The notes: generated from the letters alone by a model not told the origin. DNA of 64,000 nt from Pseudomonas sp. MMS21 TM103 (GCF_022132145.1 NZ_JAJISP010000005.1:62001-126000), one strand, 5' to 3'. Counted from the first letter of the stretch, positions 32,088 through 40,841 are shown. Made by a program: numbers and translations.

Positions 32088-33222
32088 ATTTCAAGCCAGG
32101 CGCACGCCAGGAGTTGACGTATTCGGGCACATCGACCTGCGCGGCGGCCGGGTCTATCTCCAGGGCGCGGCGGGTGTCGATCATCACCGCCACCTCGTCG
32201 ACGAAGGTGGCCGGCGCCTCCTGGCTCTTCTTCAGCGCCTTGGGATGCGGGCCGTGAGGGAAGCCGCATGGGTGCAGGGTGACCATCCCGGCCTCGATAT
32301 TGTCGCGGCTGAAGAAGTTGCCGCGGTGGTAGAACAGCACTTCGTCGTAATCGTCGTTGTTGTGATAGAAGGGCACTTTCAATGCCCCCGGATCGCTCTC
32401 CACCGGCCGCGGGGTGAAGGTGCAGATGACAAAACCATTGGCGACGAAGGTGGTGTGCGCCGACGGCGGCAGGTGGTAGCGATGGCTCATCAGCGGACGA
32501 ATATCGCGCCAGTTGAGACGCACCACGGTGTTGTCGCCATGCCAGCCGACCACGTCCAGTGGGTTGTAGGGGTAAGTCACGGTGCTGACCTGGTTGCGCC
32601 GCTTGATCCGCAGCTGCCAGGTGTTCTCATCCTGTTGCGCCTTGAAGGCATCGTCCAGTTTCGGATGCTCGAGCACCGCCGGATCGAAGATCGCCTGGGG
32701 GCCGAGCAGCCCCTTGTCCGGCAGCTGGTAAGCGCCATCGCTGCTCTCAATCAGCAACATGAAGGTCGGCGTGCTGGTCTCGATGCGCCAGGCGGTGCCG
32801 CGCGGGATCACCAGGTAATCGCCGTCGCGGTACTCCAGATGACCGAAGTCGCAATAAAAGTGCCCTGCGCCCTCATGGATGAACAACAGGTCGTCGCCAT
32901 CGGCATTGCGCACCAAGTGGCGCATGGCGCCATGGGTCTTCCACAGGCGCAACTTCATATCGGCGTTGTGCAGGGTCAGCGGCGCCTCCAGCGGGCAGTC
33001 GCGCTCGCTGGCGATGTCGTTGAAGTTGAAGGCGTGCGGCCGCAACGGCCCCTGCCAGTCGATCCAGGCAGTCGGTGGATGCTTGTGGTGCAGGTGCGCG
33101 GTCGGGCCGAAGAAGCCCTCGCGACCCATCTCGCGCTCGTAGGTGCCCGCGGGGAAATCGCAGTGTGCCTGGTGCGAGCACTCGCCTTCACGTAGGGGGA
33201 AGCTGATCCATTTACGGCTCAT
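32086..33222 (-). CDS. hmgA: homogentisate 1,2-dioxygenase, short form
   Basis: Opens homogentisate to maleylacetoacetate using O2 and non-heme iron. It is 378 residues from ATG at 33222 (MSRKWISFPLREGECSHQAH), with GGAGACACC upstream. The family motif HPCGFPHGPHP is near residue 330, with earlier FIHEGAGHFYCDFGHLEYRDGDYLVIPRGT cupin sequence around 137. It is about 55 residues shorter than the usual 430-residue HmgA, mainly through a reduced N-terminal region, so it represents a divergent bacterial branch. Neighbouring hppD, fahA and maiA complete the pathway. Confidence 0.9.
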   Translation of the reverse strand: MSRKWISFPLREGECSHQAHCDFPAGTYEREMGREGFFGPTAHLHHKHPPTAWIDWQGPLRPHAFNFNDIASERDCPLEAPLTLHNADMKLRLWKTHGAMRHLVRNADGDDLLFIHEGAGHFYCDFGHLEYRDGDYLVIPRGTAWRIETSTPTFMLLIESSDGAYQLPDKGLLGPQAIFDPAVLEHPKLDDAFKAQQDENTWQLRIKRRNQVSTVTYPYNPLDVVGWHGDNTVVRLNWRDIRPLMSHRYHLPPSAHTTFVANGFVICTFTPRPVESDPGALKVPFYHNNDDYDEVLFYHRGNFFSRDNIEAGMVTLHPCGFPHGPHPKALKKSQEAPATFVDEVAVMIDTRRALEIDPAAAQVDVPEYVNSWRAPGLK

Positions 33223-33253
33223 GGCCGGTGTCTCCTCAGTTCGGCGTTTTTCG

Positions 33254-33321
33254 TAGGCTGGGTTAGGCGCGTCCTGCGCTGGCCAGCTCATGGCGGACTC
33301 ATGCGCGCCCTAACCCACCTT
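33254..33321. repeat. REP-like inverted repeat between hppD and hmgA
   Basis: GTAGGCTGGGTTAGGCGCG pairs with GCGCGCCCTAACCC at 33303-33316, with one bulged G and a ~30-nt loop. It is the GTAGGSTGGGTTAG type of dispersed pseudomonad repeat and may reduce read-through from hppD. Confidence 0.6.
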
Positions 33322-33333
33322 ACGGTTTGCGGA

Positions 33334-34416
33334 TCAATCGGCCTTGAGCACGCCGCGCTTGATCTGGTCTTCCTCGATGGACTCGAACAGCGCCTTGAAG
33401 TTGCCCTCGCCGAAGCCCTGGTTGCCCTTGCGCTGGATGATCTCGAAGAAGATCGGGCCGATCACCGTATTGGTGAAAATCTGCAACAGGATGCCGTCAT
33501 CTCCCGGCGCGCCATCGATCAGGATGTTCAACTCGCGCAGCAGCTCGGTCGGCTCGCCATGCCCAGCCACGCGGGTGTCCACCTTGTCATAATAGGTGCC
33601 CGGGGTTTTCATGAAGTCCACGCCGCTGGCGCGCAGCTGGCGCACGGTGGCGTAGATGTCATCGGTGCTCAGGGCAATGTGCTGAATGCCTTCGCCGTGA
33701 TACTCGCGGATGAATTCCTCGATCTGCGACTTGTCGTCGGACGACTCGTTGATCGGGATGCGAATCTTGCCGCAAGGCGAGGTCATGGCCCGCGAAACCA
33801 GACCCGTCAGCTTGCCTTCGATATCGAAGTAGCGGATCTCGCGGAAGTTGGCAATCCGCTCGTAGAAACCCGACCAGACATCCATCTGCCCACGCTTGAC
33901 GTTGTGGGTCAGGTGATCCAGTTCTTTCAGGCCGACCGAGTTGTCGTTCGGCGTACGGCCTTCTATGTACTCGAAATCGACGTCATAGATGCTCTTGTCG
34001 CCATAACGGTCGACCAGGTACAGCAAGGAACCGCCGATGCCTTCGACGCAGGGAATATTCAACTCGCCGAAGTTGGCATGACTGCCGACCAGCGTGGCAC
34101 CTTGCGACTCGACATAGGCCGCCGCCTGCGCCGCGTTCTGTACGCGAAAAGCCATGGCGCAGGCACTTGGCCCGTGCTTGAGGCCGAACTCGCGGACATG
34201 CCCGGTGGGGCTGCCATTGAGCACGAAATTGATGTCGTTCTGCTGGAACAACCAGACTTCCTTGGAACGGTGCTTGGCGGTTTCGGTAAAGCCCATGGCG
34301 GTGAACAGTTCACGCAATTGCTGAATGCCTTCGGGGGTCGGCGCGGTGTACTCGACAAATTCGAAGCCGTCGGTACCGATGGGATTGTGCTGTTCGATCT
34401 TGTTCACGGCGGTCAT
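33334..34416 (-). CDS. hppD: 4-hydroxyphenylpyruvate dioxygenase
   Basis: Converts 4-hydroxyphenylpyruvate to homogentisate, entry to tyrosine breakdown. It is 360 residues from ATG at 34416 (MTAVNKIEQHNPIGTDG), with a perfect GGAGG ribosome-binding site; the upstream extension of the frame is not coding. There are two vicinal-oxygen-chelate domains; iron ligands are visible as His in LDHLTHNV near 163, His in GIQHIALSTDD near 242 and Glu in GPIFFEIIQRKGNQGFGEGNF near 323. Confidence 0.96.
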   Translation of the reverse strand: MTAVNKIEQHNPIGTDGFEFVEYTAPTPEGIQQLRELFTAMGFTETAKHRSKEVWLFQQNDINFVLNGSPTGHVREFGLKHGPSACAMAFRVQNAAQAAAYVESQGATLVGSHANFGELNIPCVEGIGGSLLYLVDRYGDKSIYDVDFEYIEGRTPNDNSVGLKELDHLTHNVKRGQMDVWSGFYERIANFREIRYFDIEGKLTGLVSRAMTSPCGKIRIPINESSDDKSQIEEFIREYHGEGIQHIALSTDDIYATVRQLRASGVDFMKTPGTYYDKVDTRVAGHGEPTELLRELNILIDGAPGDDGILLQIFTNTVIGPIFFEIIQRKGNQGFGEGNFKALFESIEEDQIKRGVLKAD

Positions 34417-34428
34417 TACGCCTCCTCG

Positions 34429-34438
34429 TTGTTGTTGT
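34429..34438 (-). promoter_or_regulatory. Crc/Hfq-type CA motif in the hppD leader
   Basis: The minus-strand leader has ACAACAACAA immediately before GAGGAGG, fitting AAnAAnAA. Homogentisate-pathway genes are reported Crc targets in pseudomonads, so repression by preferred carbon sources is likely. Confidence 0.6.
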
Positions 34439-34623
34439 GGATCCAGCGCCCTCGCACACACACAGGACGATGCGGATAACTCCATGACAACCGAGGCAAG
34501 CGCCCCCCACAAGATGGCCCAGGCGCCGTGCAGTGGCACTTTGGATGCCCGCTGGCAATAAAACCTTACAACCTGATAAACGCCAGCCAAAGCGTCCAGT
34601 ACCCGGTAGAAATTCGGCCAACT

Positions 34624-34641
34624 CGTAACGATTTATTTACA
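34624..34641 (-). promoter_or_regulatory. possible PhhR/TyrR box upstream of hppD
   Basis: On the minus strand TGTAAA-N6-GTTACG, a partial match to the TyrR/PhhR consensus TGTAAA-N6-TTTACA (left half perfect, right half four of six). It lies 208 bp upstream of the hppD start. PhhR is the known activator of aromatic amino-acid catabolism in pseudomonads; no phhR gene is in the window. Confidence 0.4.
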
Positions 34642-34909
34642 AAGCGGCGCATTTAACTGCCAATCAAGCACGGATTCTGCCGATTGCTGCGGCATACACT
34701 GGCAACCAACTCGGTCAGGCACAACTGTACATGCCCTGCGCAAAAATAATTGAACGCTTGCCACTGAACAGTGGCCCACCCCAGCAACTGCTGACTATTC
34801 AGGGCCGGCTACAGCTAAAAAAGCGAAGCGTCAGCCACACTCGATTAGTGGCACAATGCCACTCAAGAGCCTGCCACTTCGAGCTGCACAACCTCGCGAC
34901 GGAAAAGCC

Positions 34910-35512
34910 ATGAGCAATGAACCAGAAGAAAGTAGCGGCGAACCCATCAGCGCAGAACAACGCCTGGAACTCCTGGAGAAAGGCCGCCGACTCGACCGCA
35001 TCCTGCTCTTCATCCTTGCCGCGGTGCTGGCGATGACGCTCGCCAGCTGGCTGACCATAGGCTTGCTCAGCCCGTCCGGCGAGCAGGACGCAAGTCCCGG
35101 CGCCGAGCAACTCCAGCGCTTGCAAGAACAGACAGCGGCATTGCACACACAGGTCGCAGAGCTCGAACAGAGACTGAGCCAGCAGGGCGATCAGCTGAGC
35201 ACCCTGCAAAGCAGCAAGCCTGCGGTGACGCTGACCAACGGCGACAACCGAGCCGTGCTGCAGCAAGTGGCACAAACCCTGATCGGCCAGGAGCAGAGCT
35301 TCCAGAAGAGTCTTGCCGCCTTGAAAAACGGCATGCGCGACCTCGCCGGCATGATCGCCGGCTCACGCAGCTGGCTCAGCGACTACCAGGAGGCACTGGA
35401 CAAGCAACTGGCTGAAAGCCAGCTGCGGGAAAAGGACTTACAGCAATGGACCGCCGGCAAGAGCGCGGCAGACCCGCCCAAGATCGAGACACGCGTTAAG
35501 AACGTTCCCTGA
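34910..35512 (+). CDS. single-pass membrane protein with coiled coil, function unknown
   Basis: 200 residues from ATG at 34910 (MSNEPEESSGEPIS). An acidic cytoplasmic N-terminus is followed by one hydrophobic segment (about 30-52, ILLFILAAVLAMTLASWLTIGLL) and a Gln/Glu/Leu-rich periplasmic coiled coil (about 65-105, LQRLQEQTAALHTQVAELEQRLSQQ in part). The C-terminal part is helical and polar. I do not recognise the family. It lies upstream of and on the same strand as the export genes, but a 180-bp gap with its own promoter-like sequence leaves the link open. Confidence 0.75.
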   Translation: MSNEPEESSGEPISAEQRLELLEKGRRLDRILLFILAAVLAMTLASWLTIGLLSPSGEQDASPGAEQLQRLQEQTAALHTQVAELEQRLSQQGDQLSTLQSSKPAVTLTNGDNRAVLQQVAQTLIGQEQSFQKSLAALKNGMRDLAGMIAGSRSWLSDYQEALDKQLAESQLREKDLQQWTAGKSAADPPKIETRVKNVP

Positions 35513-35633
35513 CACCTAAACCTTTCCACACGCGCCGAGCCCTATTAGAAGCCGGCGCTGCAGCGGCTTACTGGGCGCTACCGGCAAGGGGTGTGCCGAT
35601 ACCCGCCAATGTACCCAGACACCGCGCAGTGTT

Positions 35634-35661
35634 TTGCACCGTTGAGCTTCTCCCGTACACT
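35634..35661 (+). promoter_or_regulatory. sigma70-like promoter before the export operon
   Basis: TTGCAC (35634-35639), a 16-bp spacer, and TACACT (35656-35661), 31 bp before the start of the HlyD-like gene. It is the only promoter-like sequence I see for the three tightly packed genes that follow. Confidence 0.4.
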
Positions 35662-35692
35662 CGCCCGATTGAACTTTGCAGGGAGAGCAACC

Positions 35693-36475
35693 ATGCGGCG
35701 AACGATGCGTTGGGCAGGTCTTGCCCTGGGGCTACTCTGGATGAGTACCCCCCAGGCAGGTACGCTGGGAAACGACCCTCTTCTCGGCAACCTTGACGCA
35801 GCGCCTTCCGCTGATCGCACCGCGCGCGGCGTTCTGCGAGCCCGTAACCAGGCCACGCTGTCTAGCGAACTGGCCGGCCGTATCACCGAGATGCCCTATA
35901 GCGATGGGCAGGACTTCAAGAAGGACGCGGTGCTGGTACGCTTCGACTGCAGTGCCTACCAGGCCCAGTTGAACGCCGCGCAGGCAGGCCTGCGTGCCGC
36001 CCGCGAAGAACTGGCACACAACAAGCAGCTGGCCTCCTTGAATTCCGTCGGACGCTTTCAGGTCGCCCTGGCCGAGGCCCGCCAAGCCGAAGCCCAGGCC
36101 CAAGCCCAGGTCTACCGGGTACAGGTCAATCGCTGCACAGTGATTGCCCCCTTCGATGGCCGCGTGGTCGCACGCCGTGTGCAACCATTCGAGAGCGTTG
36201 CCGGCGGGACTGCGCTGCTGGAAATAGTCGATAACCGCACGTTGGAAGTTCACTTGCTGGTGCCGTCAAGTTGGCTAGGCTCGCTCCAGCCAGGTGGACT
36301 TTTCGAGTTCATTCCGGACGAAACCGGCCAACCCTTGCAAGTGGAAATCAAACGCCTGGGTGCTCGAATAGACGAAGGCAGCCAGACCCTACTGCTGATC
36401 GGTGCACTGCCCCAGGACGCCCCTGGTCTATTGGCCGGCATGAGCGGCAGCGCACGCTTCCTGGAAGCGCCATGA
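35693..36475 (+). CDS. periplasmic adaptor protein, HlyD/RND type
   Basis: 260 residues from ATG at 35693 (MRRTMRWAGLALGLLW), with GGGAGAG upstream. A signal peptide is about 1-21 (ending PQAG). The barrel-sandwich half-motif LSSELAGRITEMPYSDGQDFKKDAVLVRFDC is near 55, a short coiled-coil hairpin rich in Ala/Gln/Glu about 85-145, then VIAPFDGRVVARRVQPFESVAGGTALLEIVDN and a beta-barrel domain. It is a membrane-fusion protein that could bridge inner membrane and TolC-like channel. It overlaps the next gene by ATGA. Confidence 0.9.
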   Translation: MRRTMRWAGLALGLLWMSTPQAGTLGNDPLLGNLDAAPSADRTARGVLRARNQATLSSELAGRITEMPYSDGQDFKKDAVLVRFDCSAYQAQLNAAQAGLRAAREELAHNKQLASLNSVGRFQVALAEARQAEAQAQAQVYRVQVNRCTVIAPFDGRVVARRVQPFESVAGGTALLEIVDNRTLEVHLLVPSSWLGSLQPGGLFEFIPDETGQPLQVEIKRLGARIDEGSQTLLLIGALPQDAPGLLAGMSGSARFLEAP

Positions 36476-37791
36476 CGGCTCAAGTGCCAGGTCCTGCCGA
36501 ACGCGTGTTCGCCCAACTGCTCGCACTGCAAAACCAGGCGCGGGCGGCGACGGATATCGACAACCTGGCCTATGTGCTGGTCAACGACGCTCAACCACTG
36601 TTTGACTACCGCCACGCCGCCCTGCTGATTGCCGGCAAGGTCAGGGCGGTCACCGGCATCAGCGTGGTCGAGCCCCACGCGCCCTTCGTCGCGTTCGTCG
36701 AAAGCGCGGCGAACCAGTTGCTGGCACAAAGCCTGTCAGACAAACCCCATGTCGTGAATGCCGCCCTGCTGAAAGAGCAAACACTTACCGATTGGCAGAG
36801 TCTGTCTGCCGGCTCCGCTCTATGGATACCGCTGCTTGATCGCCAAAAGGTGCTTTTCGGCGGTTTGTGGATTGCTCGCGAGCAGCCCTGGAGCGAACCC
36901 GAGCTGGCGCTGCTGACGCAATTGGGCGACTGCTACAGCCACGCCTGGCTGGCGCTGCAACCGCGCAAACCCTGGCGCCTGCGCTGGCCACGCAAGAAAA
37001 TCCTTGCCGTTGCGGCTGTTGTCGCGCTGCTGCTGATGGTGCCGGTGCGCCAATCAGTGTTGGCGCCAGCCGAAGTGGTGCCGCTAAACGGCCGAGTGGT
37101 GGCTGCGCCGCTGGACGGGGTGATCGCCGAGTTTCTGGTCAAGCCCAATCAGACGGTCAATAGCGGCGATCTGCTGCTGCGCTTCGACGCGACCTCGCTC
37201 AAGGCACAGGCAGACGTCGCCGAACGCAGCCTGGATGTAGCTGAGGCTGAACTGAGGAGTAACTCCCAACGCGCCTTCGCCGATGCAGAAGCCAAGACAC
37301 GACTGGATCTGTTAGCGGCACGGGTCGAGCAGAAGCGTGCCGAACGTGATTACGCGCTAAATCTGTTGGCGCGCAGCGAAGTACGCGCCGAACGCAATGG
37401 TATCGCGGTATTCGCCGACGCCGAACGTTGGACCGGCAAGCCGGTGCAAACCGGTGAGCGACTTATGGCGATAGCTGATCCTCACCAGGCCGAGTTACGT
37501 ATCGAGCTAGCTGTGGGTGATGCCATCGAACTGAACGCTGGAGACGAGGTGGCGCTGTTCCTCGACAGTGATCCGCTTAACCGTCAAGCCGCCCGCCTCG
37601 AACGTCTAGCCTATGAGGCACAAACCAGTGCAGCGGGGCAACTGGCCTACCGCCTGGACGCCCGATTCACCGCGACACCTCCGCGCATTGGCCTACGCGG
37701 TACCGCGAAACTCTTCGGGCAGCGCGTGCCGTTGGCCCTATACCTGCTGCGCCGGCCACTAGCCGCGTTGCGCCAGAGTGTGGGCCTATAG
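36472..37791 (+). CDS. GAF-domain/HlyD fusion membrane protein
   Basis: 439 residues from ATG at 36472 (MTAQVPGPAERVFAQLL), chosen for the ATGA overlap with the previous gene; the longer open frame is a shadow. It has a cytoplasmic GAF-like domain about 25-160 (FDYRHAALLIAG, WIPLLDRQKVLFGGLWIAREQPWSEPELALLTQLGD), a basic linker, one membrane helix about 176-192, then a periplasmic HlyD part with PLDGVIAEFLVKPNQTVNSGDLLLRFDA, a coiled coil about 245-295 and a beta barrel. A sensory cytoplasmic domain on an adaptor is unusual and could gate export by a small ligand. The next gene starts directly after its stop. Confidence 0.88.
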   Translation: MTAQVPGPAERVFAQLLALQNQARAATDIDNLAYVLVNDAQPLFDYRHAALLIAGKVRAVTGISVVEPHAPFVAFVESAANQLLAQSLSDKPHVVNAALLKEQTLTDWQSLSAGSALWIPLLDRQKVLFGGLWIAREQPWSEPELALLTQLGDCYSHAWLALQPRKPWRLRWPRKKILAVAAVVALLLMVPVRQSVLAPAEVVPLNGRVVAAPLDGVIAEFLVKPNQTVNSGDLLLRFDATSLKAQADVAERSLDVAEAELRSNSQRAFADAEAKTRLDLLAARVEQKRAERDYALNLLARSEVRAERNGIAVFADAERWTGKPVQTGERLMAIADPHQAELRIELAVGDAIELNAGDEVALFLDSDPLNRQAARLERLAYEAQTSAAGQLAYRLDARFTATPPRIGLRGTAKLFGQRVPLALYLLRRPLAALRQSVGL

Positions 37792-39885
37792 ATGCGTCTA
37801 CCGGCACTACGCAATGACTTGCAGCTAACATCCGCCGCGACGGCGCTAGATGGCTCGCCACAATGGACATTGGCCGACCCGCTACGTGGACGCTACTTCA
37901 AGCTCGGCGCTGCCGCACTGCGGTTACTACGAAACTGGCCACTGGGTGATGGGCAGCGAGTGCTGGGTGCCGCCAATGCGGAGCCGGGTGCTCCGCTGGG
38001 CGATGCGGACCTCCAGGAGTTGCTAGATTTTCTCCGCCGCCACGACCTGATCGCCGCAGCAGATGCCGAGCAGCGCGACAGCTATGCCAGAAAAGCCGCC
38101 GCCCAGCAGCGCAGCCTGTGGATGCGCGTGTTGCACCAGTACCTGTTCTTCCGTATTCCGCTGTGGCGTCCGGACGCTTTTCTCGATCGCACCTGGCCCT
38201 GGCTCGAGCGCCACGGCCCTCTTTTGCTGCGCACCGTGCTGCCGCTGGTCCTTGGGCTCGGGCTGTTTCTGGTAGCCCGCGACTGGCAGCGCTTCCTTGG
38301 AACCTTCCCGCACCTGTTCAGCCTCGGCGGAGCCCTGACCTTCGGCATTGCCCTGGTTTTCGCCAAACTCTGCCACGAATTCGGCCACGCCTACATGGCC
38401 AAGCGGGCGGGCTGCCGGGTGCAAAGCATGGGGCTGGCATTTATGGTGCTGTTCCCTTTGTTTTACACCGACGTCAGCGATGCCTGGCGGGTGAATGACC
38501 GACGCTCCCGCCTGCTGATTGGCGCCGGCGGCATGCTGGCCGAGCTGCTGCTGGCGGCCATTGCCCTGCTAGCCTGGTCGCTGCTGCCGGACGGTCCCTG
38601 GCGCACGGCTGCCTTCATGCTCGCCAGCGCTACCTGGCTGACCACTCTGGTGGTCAATCTCAACCCCTTCCTGCGTTTCGACGGCTACTTCCTGCTCAGC
38701 GACCTGTGGCGGGTGGAAAACCTCCAGGAGCGCGCTTTCGCCCTATGCCGCTGGCGCCTTCGCGAGGCCCTGTTCGGCTACGGCGAACCGATGCCTGCGC
38801 CCTGCCCCCCTCCCCTCTCCCGACGACTACTGATTTGGGGCTACAGCGCTTGGCTATGGCGGGCGGCGCTGTTTTTTGCCATCGCGCTGATCGTCTACCA
38901 CCTCTTTTTCAAGCTGCTCGGCAGTTTCCTGATGCTGGTGGAGCTGGCCTGGTTCATTGGCCTGCCCGTCTGGCGTGAAATGCGCGAGTGGTGGCAGCGG
39001 CGCGATCAGATGCATACCCGCAAGCAACTGCGCAACTTGCTGGCACTGGTGATAGCTCTGGGAGTTTTAGCGCTACCTTGGCAGAGCCAGGTGACCGTAC
39101 CTGCACTGCTCGAAGCCAGCCCCAACAGCACCCTCCATGTGCCCTTGCCATCACGTCTGCTGCGCTTGAACGTAAGCGAGGGGCAACGGGTGCAAGCGGG
39201 TGACTTGCTACTGGAACTGGAGTCGCCCGACTTGGAGGCGCGCCAGGGGATCGCTGCTCAGGAGATTCGCATATTGCAGTTACAACTACGTCGCCAGGCC
39301 GGGCGTAGCGAAACCGTGGCCGATGTGGCTGTGCTCGAACAGCGGTTGGCCGAAGCCCTGGCACAATACCGCGGCTTGGCCGCGCAGCGGGCACGCCTGC
39401 AAGTGCGTGCGCCCCATTCGGGTGTGGTGCGCGACCTGCTGACGGATCTGACACCGGGACGTTGGTTATCCTCGCAATGGGTATTGGTGCGTGTGCTGGG
39501 CGACGAGGTGCGCTTGCGCGGTTATCTGGAGGAAGCGCTGCTGTGGCGAGTTGAGCCGGGCGCCGAAGGACGGTTTATTGCCGATAACCCGCTACGTTCC
39601 ACGTTGCAGGTACGTCTGGAAGAAGTCGATACCACCAGCAGCGACTATCTAGATATCGAAGTCCTGGCCTCAGATCGCGATGGCCCTATTGCTGTGCGCC
39701 GCAATGACAGGGGCGCGCAGCCGGTGCAGGGGCAATATGCGGTACGCCTGCAGGTGCTGGACGATCAGGCGGCACCGTCGCAGACTCAGCGAGGCACCGT
39801 GCAGTTGACTGGCCGATCTGAGTCTTATCTCGGCGCGGCCTGGCGCCGCTTGGCCGCGTTGGGCGTGCGCGAAAGCGGGTTTTAG
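37792..39885 (+). CDS. M50 (site-2-protease-like) peptidase fused to HlyD adaptor
   Basis: 697 residues. The N-terminal ~110 residues resemble a PqqD-like winged-helix domain. The multi-spanning metalloprotease core (about 140-420) has the zinc motif HEFGH at 195-199 and the third-ligand motif NPFLRFDGY at 291-299 (Asp297), so the site looks intact. A last membrane helix is about 412-428, then a periplasmic HlyD part (about 445-697) with SRLLRLNVSEGQRVQAGDLLLELESPDL, a coiled coil and VRAPHSGVVRDLL. It begins immediately after the preceding TAG with no gap. It may act as the inner-membrane export component or process its substrate. Confidence 0.88.
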   Translation: MRLPALRNDLQLTSAATALDGSPQWTLADPLRGRYFKLGAAALRLLRNWPLGDGQRVLGAANAEPGAPLGDADLQELLDFLRRHDLIAAADAEQRDSYARKAAAQQRSLWMRVLHQYLFFRIPLWRPDAFLDRTWPWLERHGPLLLRTVLPLVLGLGLFLVARDWQRFLGTFPHLFSLGGALTFGIALVFAKLCHEFGHAYMAKRAGCRVQSMGLAFMVLFPLFYTDVSDAWRVNDRRSRLLIGAGGMLAELLLAAIALLAWSLLPDGPWRTAAFMLASATWLTTLVVNLNPFLRFDGYFLLSDLWRVENLQERAFALCRWRLREALFGYGEPMPAPCPPPLSRRLLIWGYSAWLWRAALFFAIALIVYHLFFKLLGSFLMLVELAWFIGLPVWREMREWWQRRDQMHTRKQLRNLLALVIALGVLALPWQSQVTVPALLEASPNSTLHVPLPSRLLRLNVSEGQRVQAGDLLLELESPDLEARQGIAAQEIRILQLQLRRQAGRSETVADVAVLEQRLAEALAQYRGLAAQRARLQVRAPHSGVVRDLLTDLTPGRWLSSQWVLVRVLGDEVRLRGYLEEALLWRVEPGAEGRFIADNPLRSTLQVRLEEVDTTSSDYLDIEVLASDRDGPIAVRRNDRGAQPVQGQYAVRLQVLDDQAAPSQTQRGTVQLTGRSESYLGAAWRRLAALGVRESGF

Positions 39886-39951
39886 CCGGCCTGGTGTCAG
39901 GCTACACCGCGCGCACAGTCAATAGGCCCTGTTCATCTTAAGGAGTCCTGC

Positions 39952-40455
39952 ATGAGCAATTTCTCATCCCTGGCAGACGGCATCGCCCTGCGGCCGGCCA
40001 AGCCGAGCGACGAACCGTTTTTGCAGGGGTTGTATCAATCCAGCCGGGCGGATCTGCAATGGATCGATGGCGAAGCCGAACTGATCGACACCGTAGTCGC
40101 CAGCCAATACCAGGTACAGCAGGCGGGGATGGGTAACCAGTATCCCAATGCCATGCATTTGATTGTCGAAAAAACCGGTTCGGCGATTGGCGCCGTGACG
40201 GTTGATTTTGGCCATAACGAGGTACGCCTGATCTATCTCGCCCTGATTCCCGCTGCGCGCGGGCGGGGTTACGGCAAGGTCGTCCTGCAGGCTGTGCAGC
40301 TTGCGGCGCAACAAGTCGCCAGCCCGGTTGCGGTTGTGGTTTGGCGCAACAATTTGCAGGCCAGGCGGCTGTACCTGGAACTGGGATTCCGCGTCGAGGA
40401 AACCCAACCGGTGGCCGACCGCCTGGTGTGGTATCCCTCGGTTGCGTTCAGTTGA
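39952..40455 (+). CDS. GNAT-family N-acetyltransferase
   Basis: 167 residues with the GNAT fold throughout: GIALRPAKPSDEPFLQGLY at the N-terminus, the acetyl-CoA loop LALIPAARGRGYGKVVLQA near 103-121 and NNLQARRLYLELGFRVEE near 129. Substrate unknown. It has an AAGGAG ribosome-binding site and lies 66 bp after the M50-HlyD gene on the same strand, so it may be part of that transcript. It converges on and overlaps the DUF6916 gene by 8 bp. Confidence 0.9.
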   Translation: MSNFSSLADGIALRPAKPSDEPFLQGLYQSSRADLQWIDGEAELIDTVVASQYQVQQAGMGNQYPNAMHLIVEKTGSAIGAVTVDFGHNEVRLIYLALIPAARGRGYGKVVLQAVQLAAQQVASPVAVVVWRNNLQARRLYLELGFRVEETQPVADRLVWYPSVAFS

Positions 40456-40768
40456 ACAGTATCTGGAAGTAGTGTTGCTTGGGATCGCGATCCAGCGCCG
40501 CTTCACGCAACACCATCAAATGCGATACCTGGCCCAGTTGCGGCAGTTCCACCGTGCAGCCGCCGTCCATGAAGCCGGTCGGTTGCACGGCGGTCAGCCC
40601 CACCGAAAACGGCACGCGCGCTTCCGCTGCGGCGCTGGGCATACGCGCGTTGGGTTTCAAGTTGACCGAGTCCACCCGTAGCAGCAGTTTTTCACCGCTG
40701 TCCGTGACGAACTCACAGACCTGGCCTTGCAGTTGGCGAAAATGATCCGCGCTGATCAGATCCAGCAT
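40448..40768 (-). CDS. DUF6916 protein
   Basis: 106 residues, soluble, beta-rich (MLDLISADHFRQLQGQVCEFV ... QHYFQILFN). It matches the small DUF6916 family often found next to stand-alone tail-collar proteins. No signal peptide. It is probably co-transcribed with the collar gene 73 bp upstream. Function unknown. Confidence 0.75.
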   Translation of the reverse strand: MLDLISADHFRQLQGQVCEFVTDSGEKLLLRVDSVNLKPNARMPSAAAEARVPFSVGLTAVQPTGFMDGGCTVELPQLGQVSHLMVLREAALDRDPKQHYFQILFN

Positions 40769-40841
40769 TTTTATGGTTCCTTCAGGTGTGGTAGTGGCGG
40801 CGCGAAAAGCCGCCGCCGGTATAACGTGAAAGTGAGTCGGC

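Larger units (their letters stand above)
34417..34909. other. 493-bp intergenic regulatory region of hppD
   Basis: No gene recognised. It contains the hppD ribosome-binding site with an adjacent CA-rich Hfq/Crc motif, a possible PhhR/TyrR box (34624-34641) and, next to the coiled-coil protein gene, a palindrome AGTGGCACAATGCCACT (34849-34865). Confidence 0.55.

Noticed and set aside
34519..34536. Possible sigma54 promoter (TGGCAC with GG-N10-GC spacing) upstream of hppD
   Set aside because: The better match is on the plus strand, pointing away from hppD; the minus-strand reading is weak.
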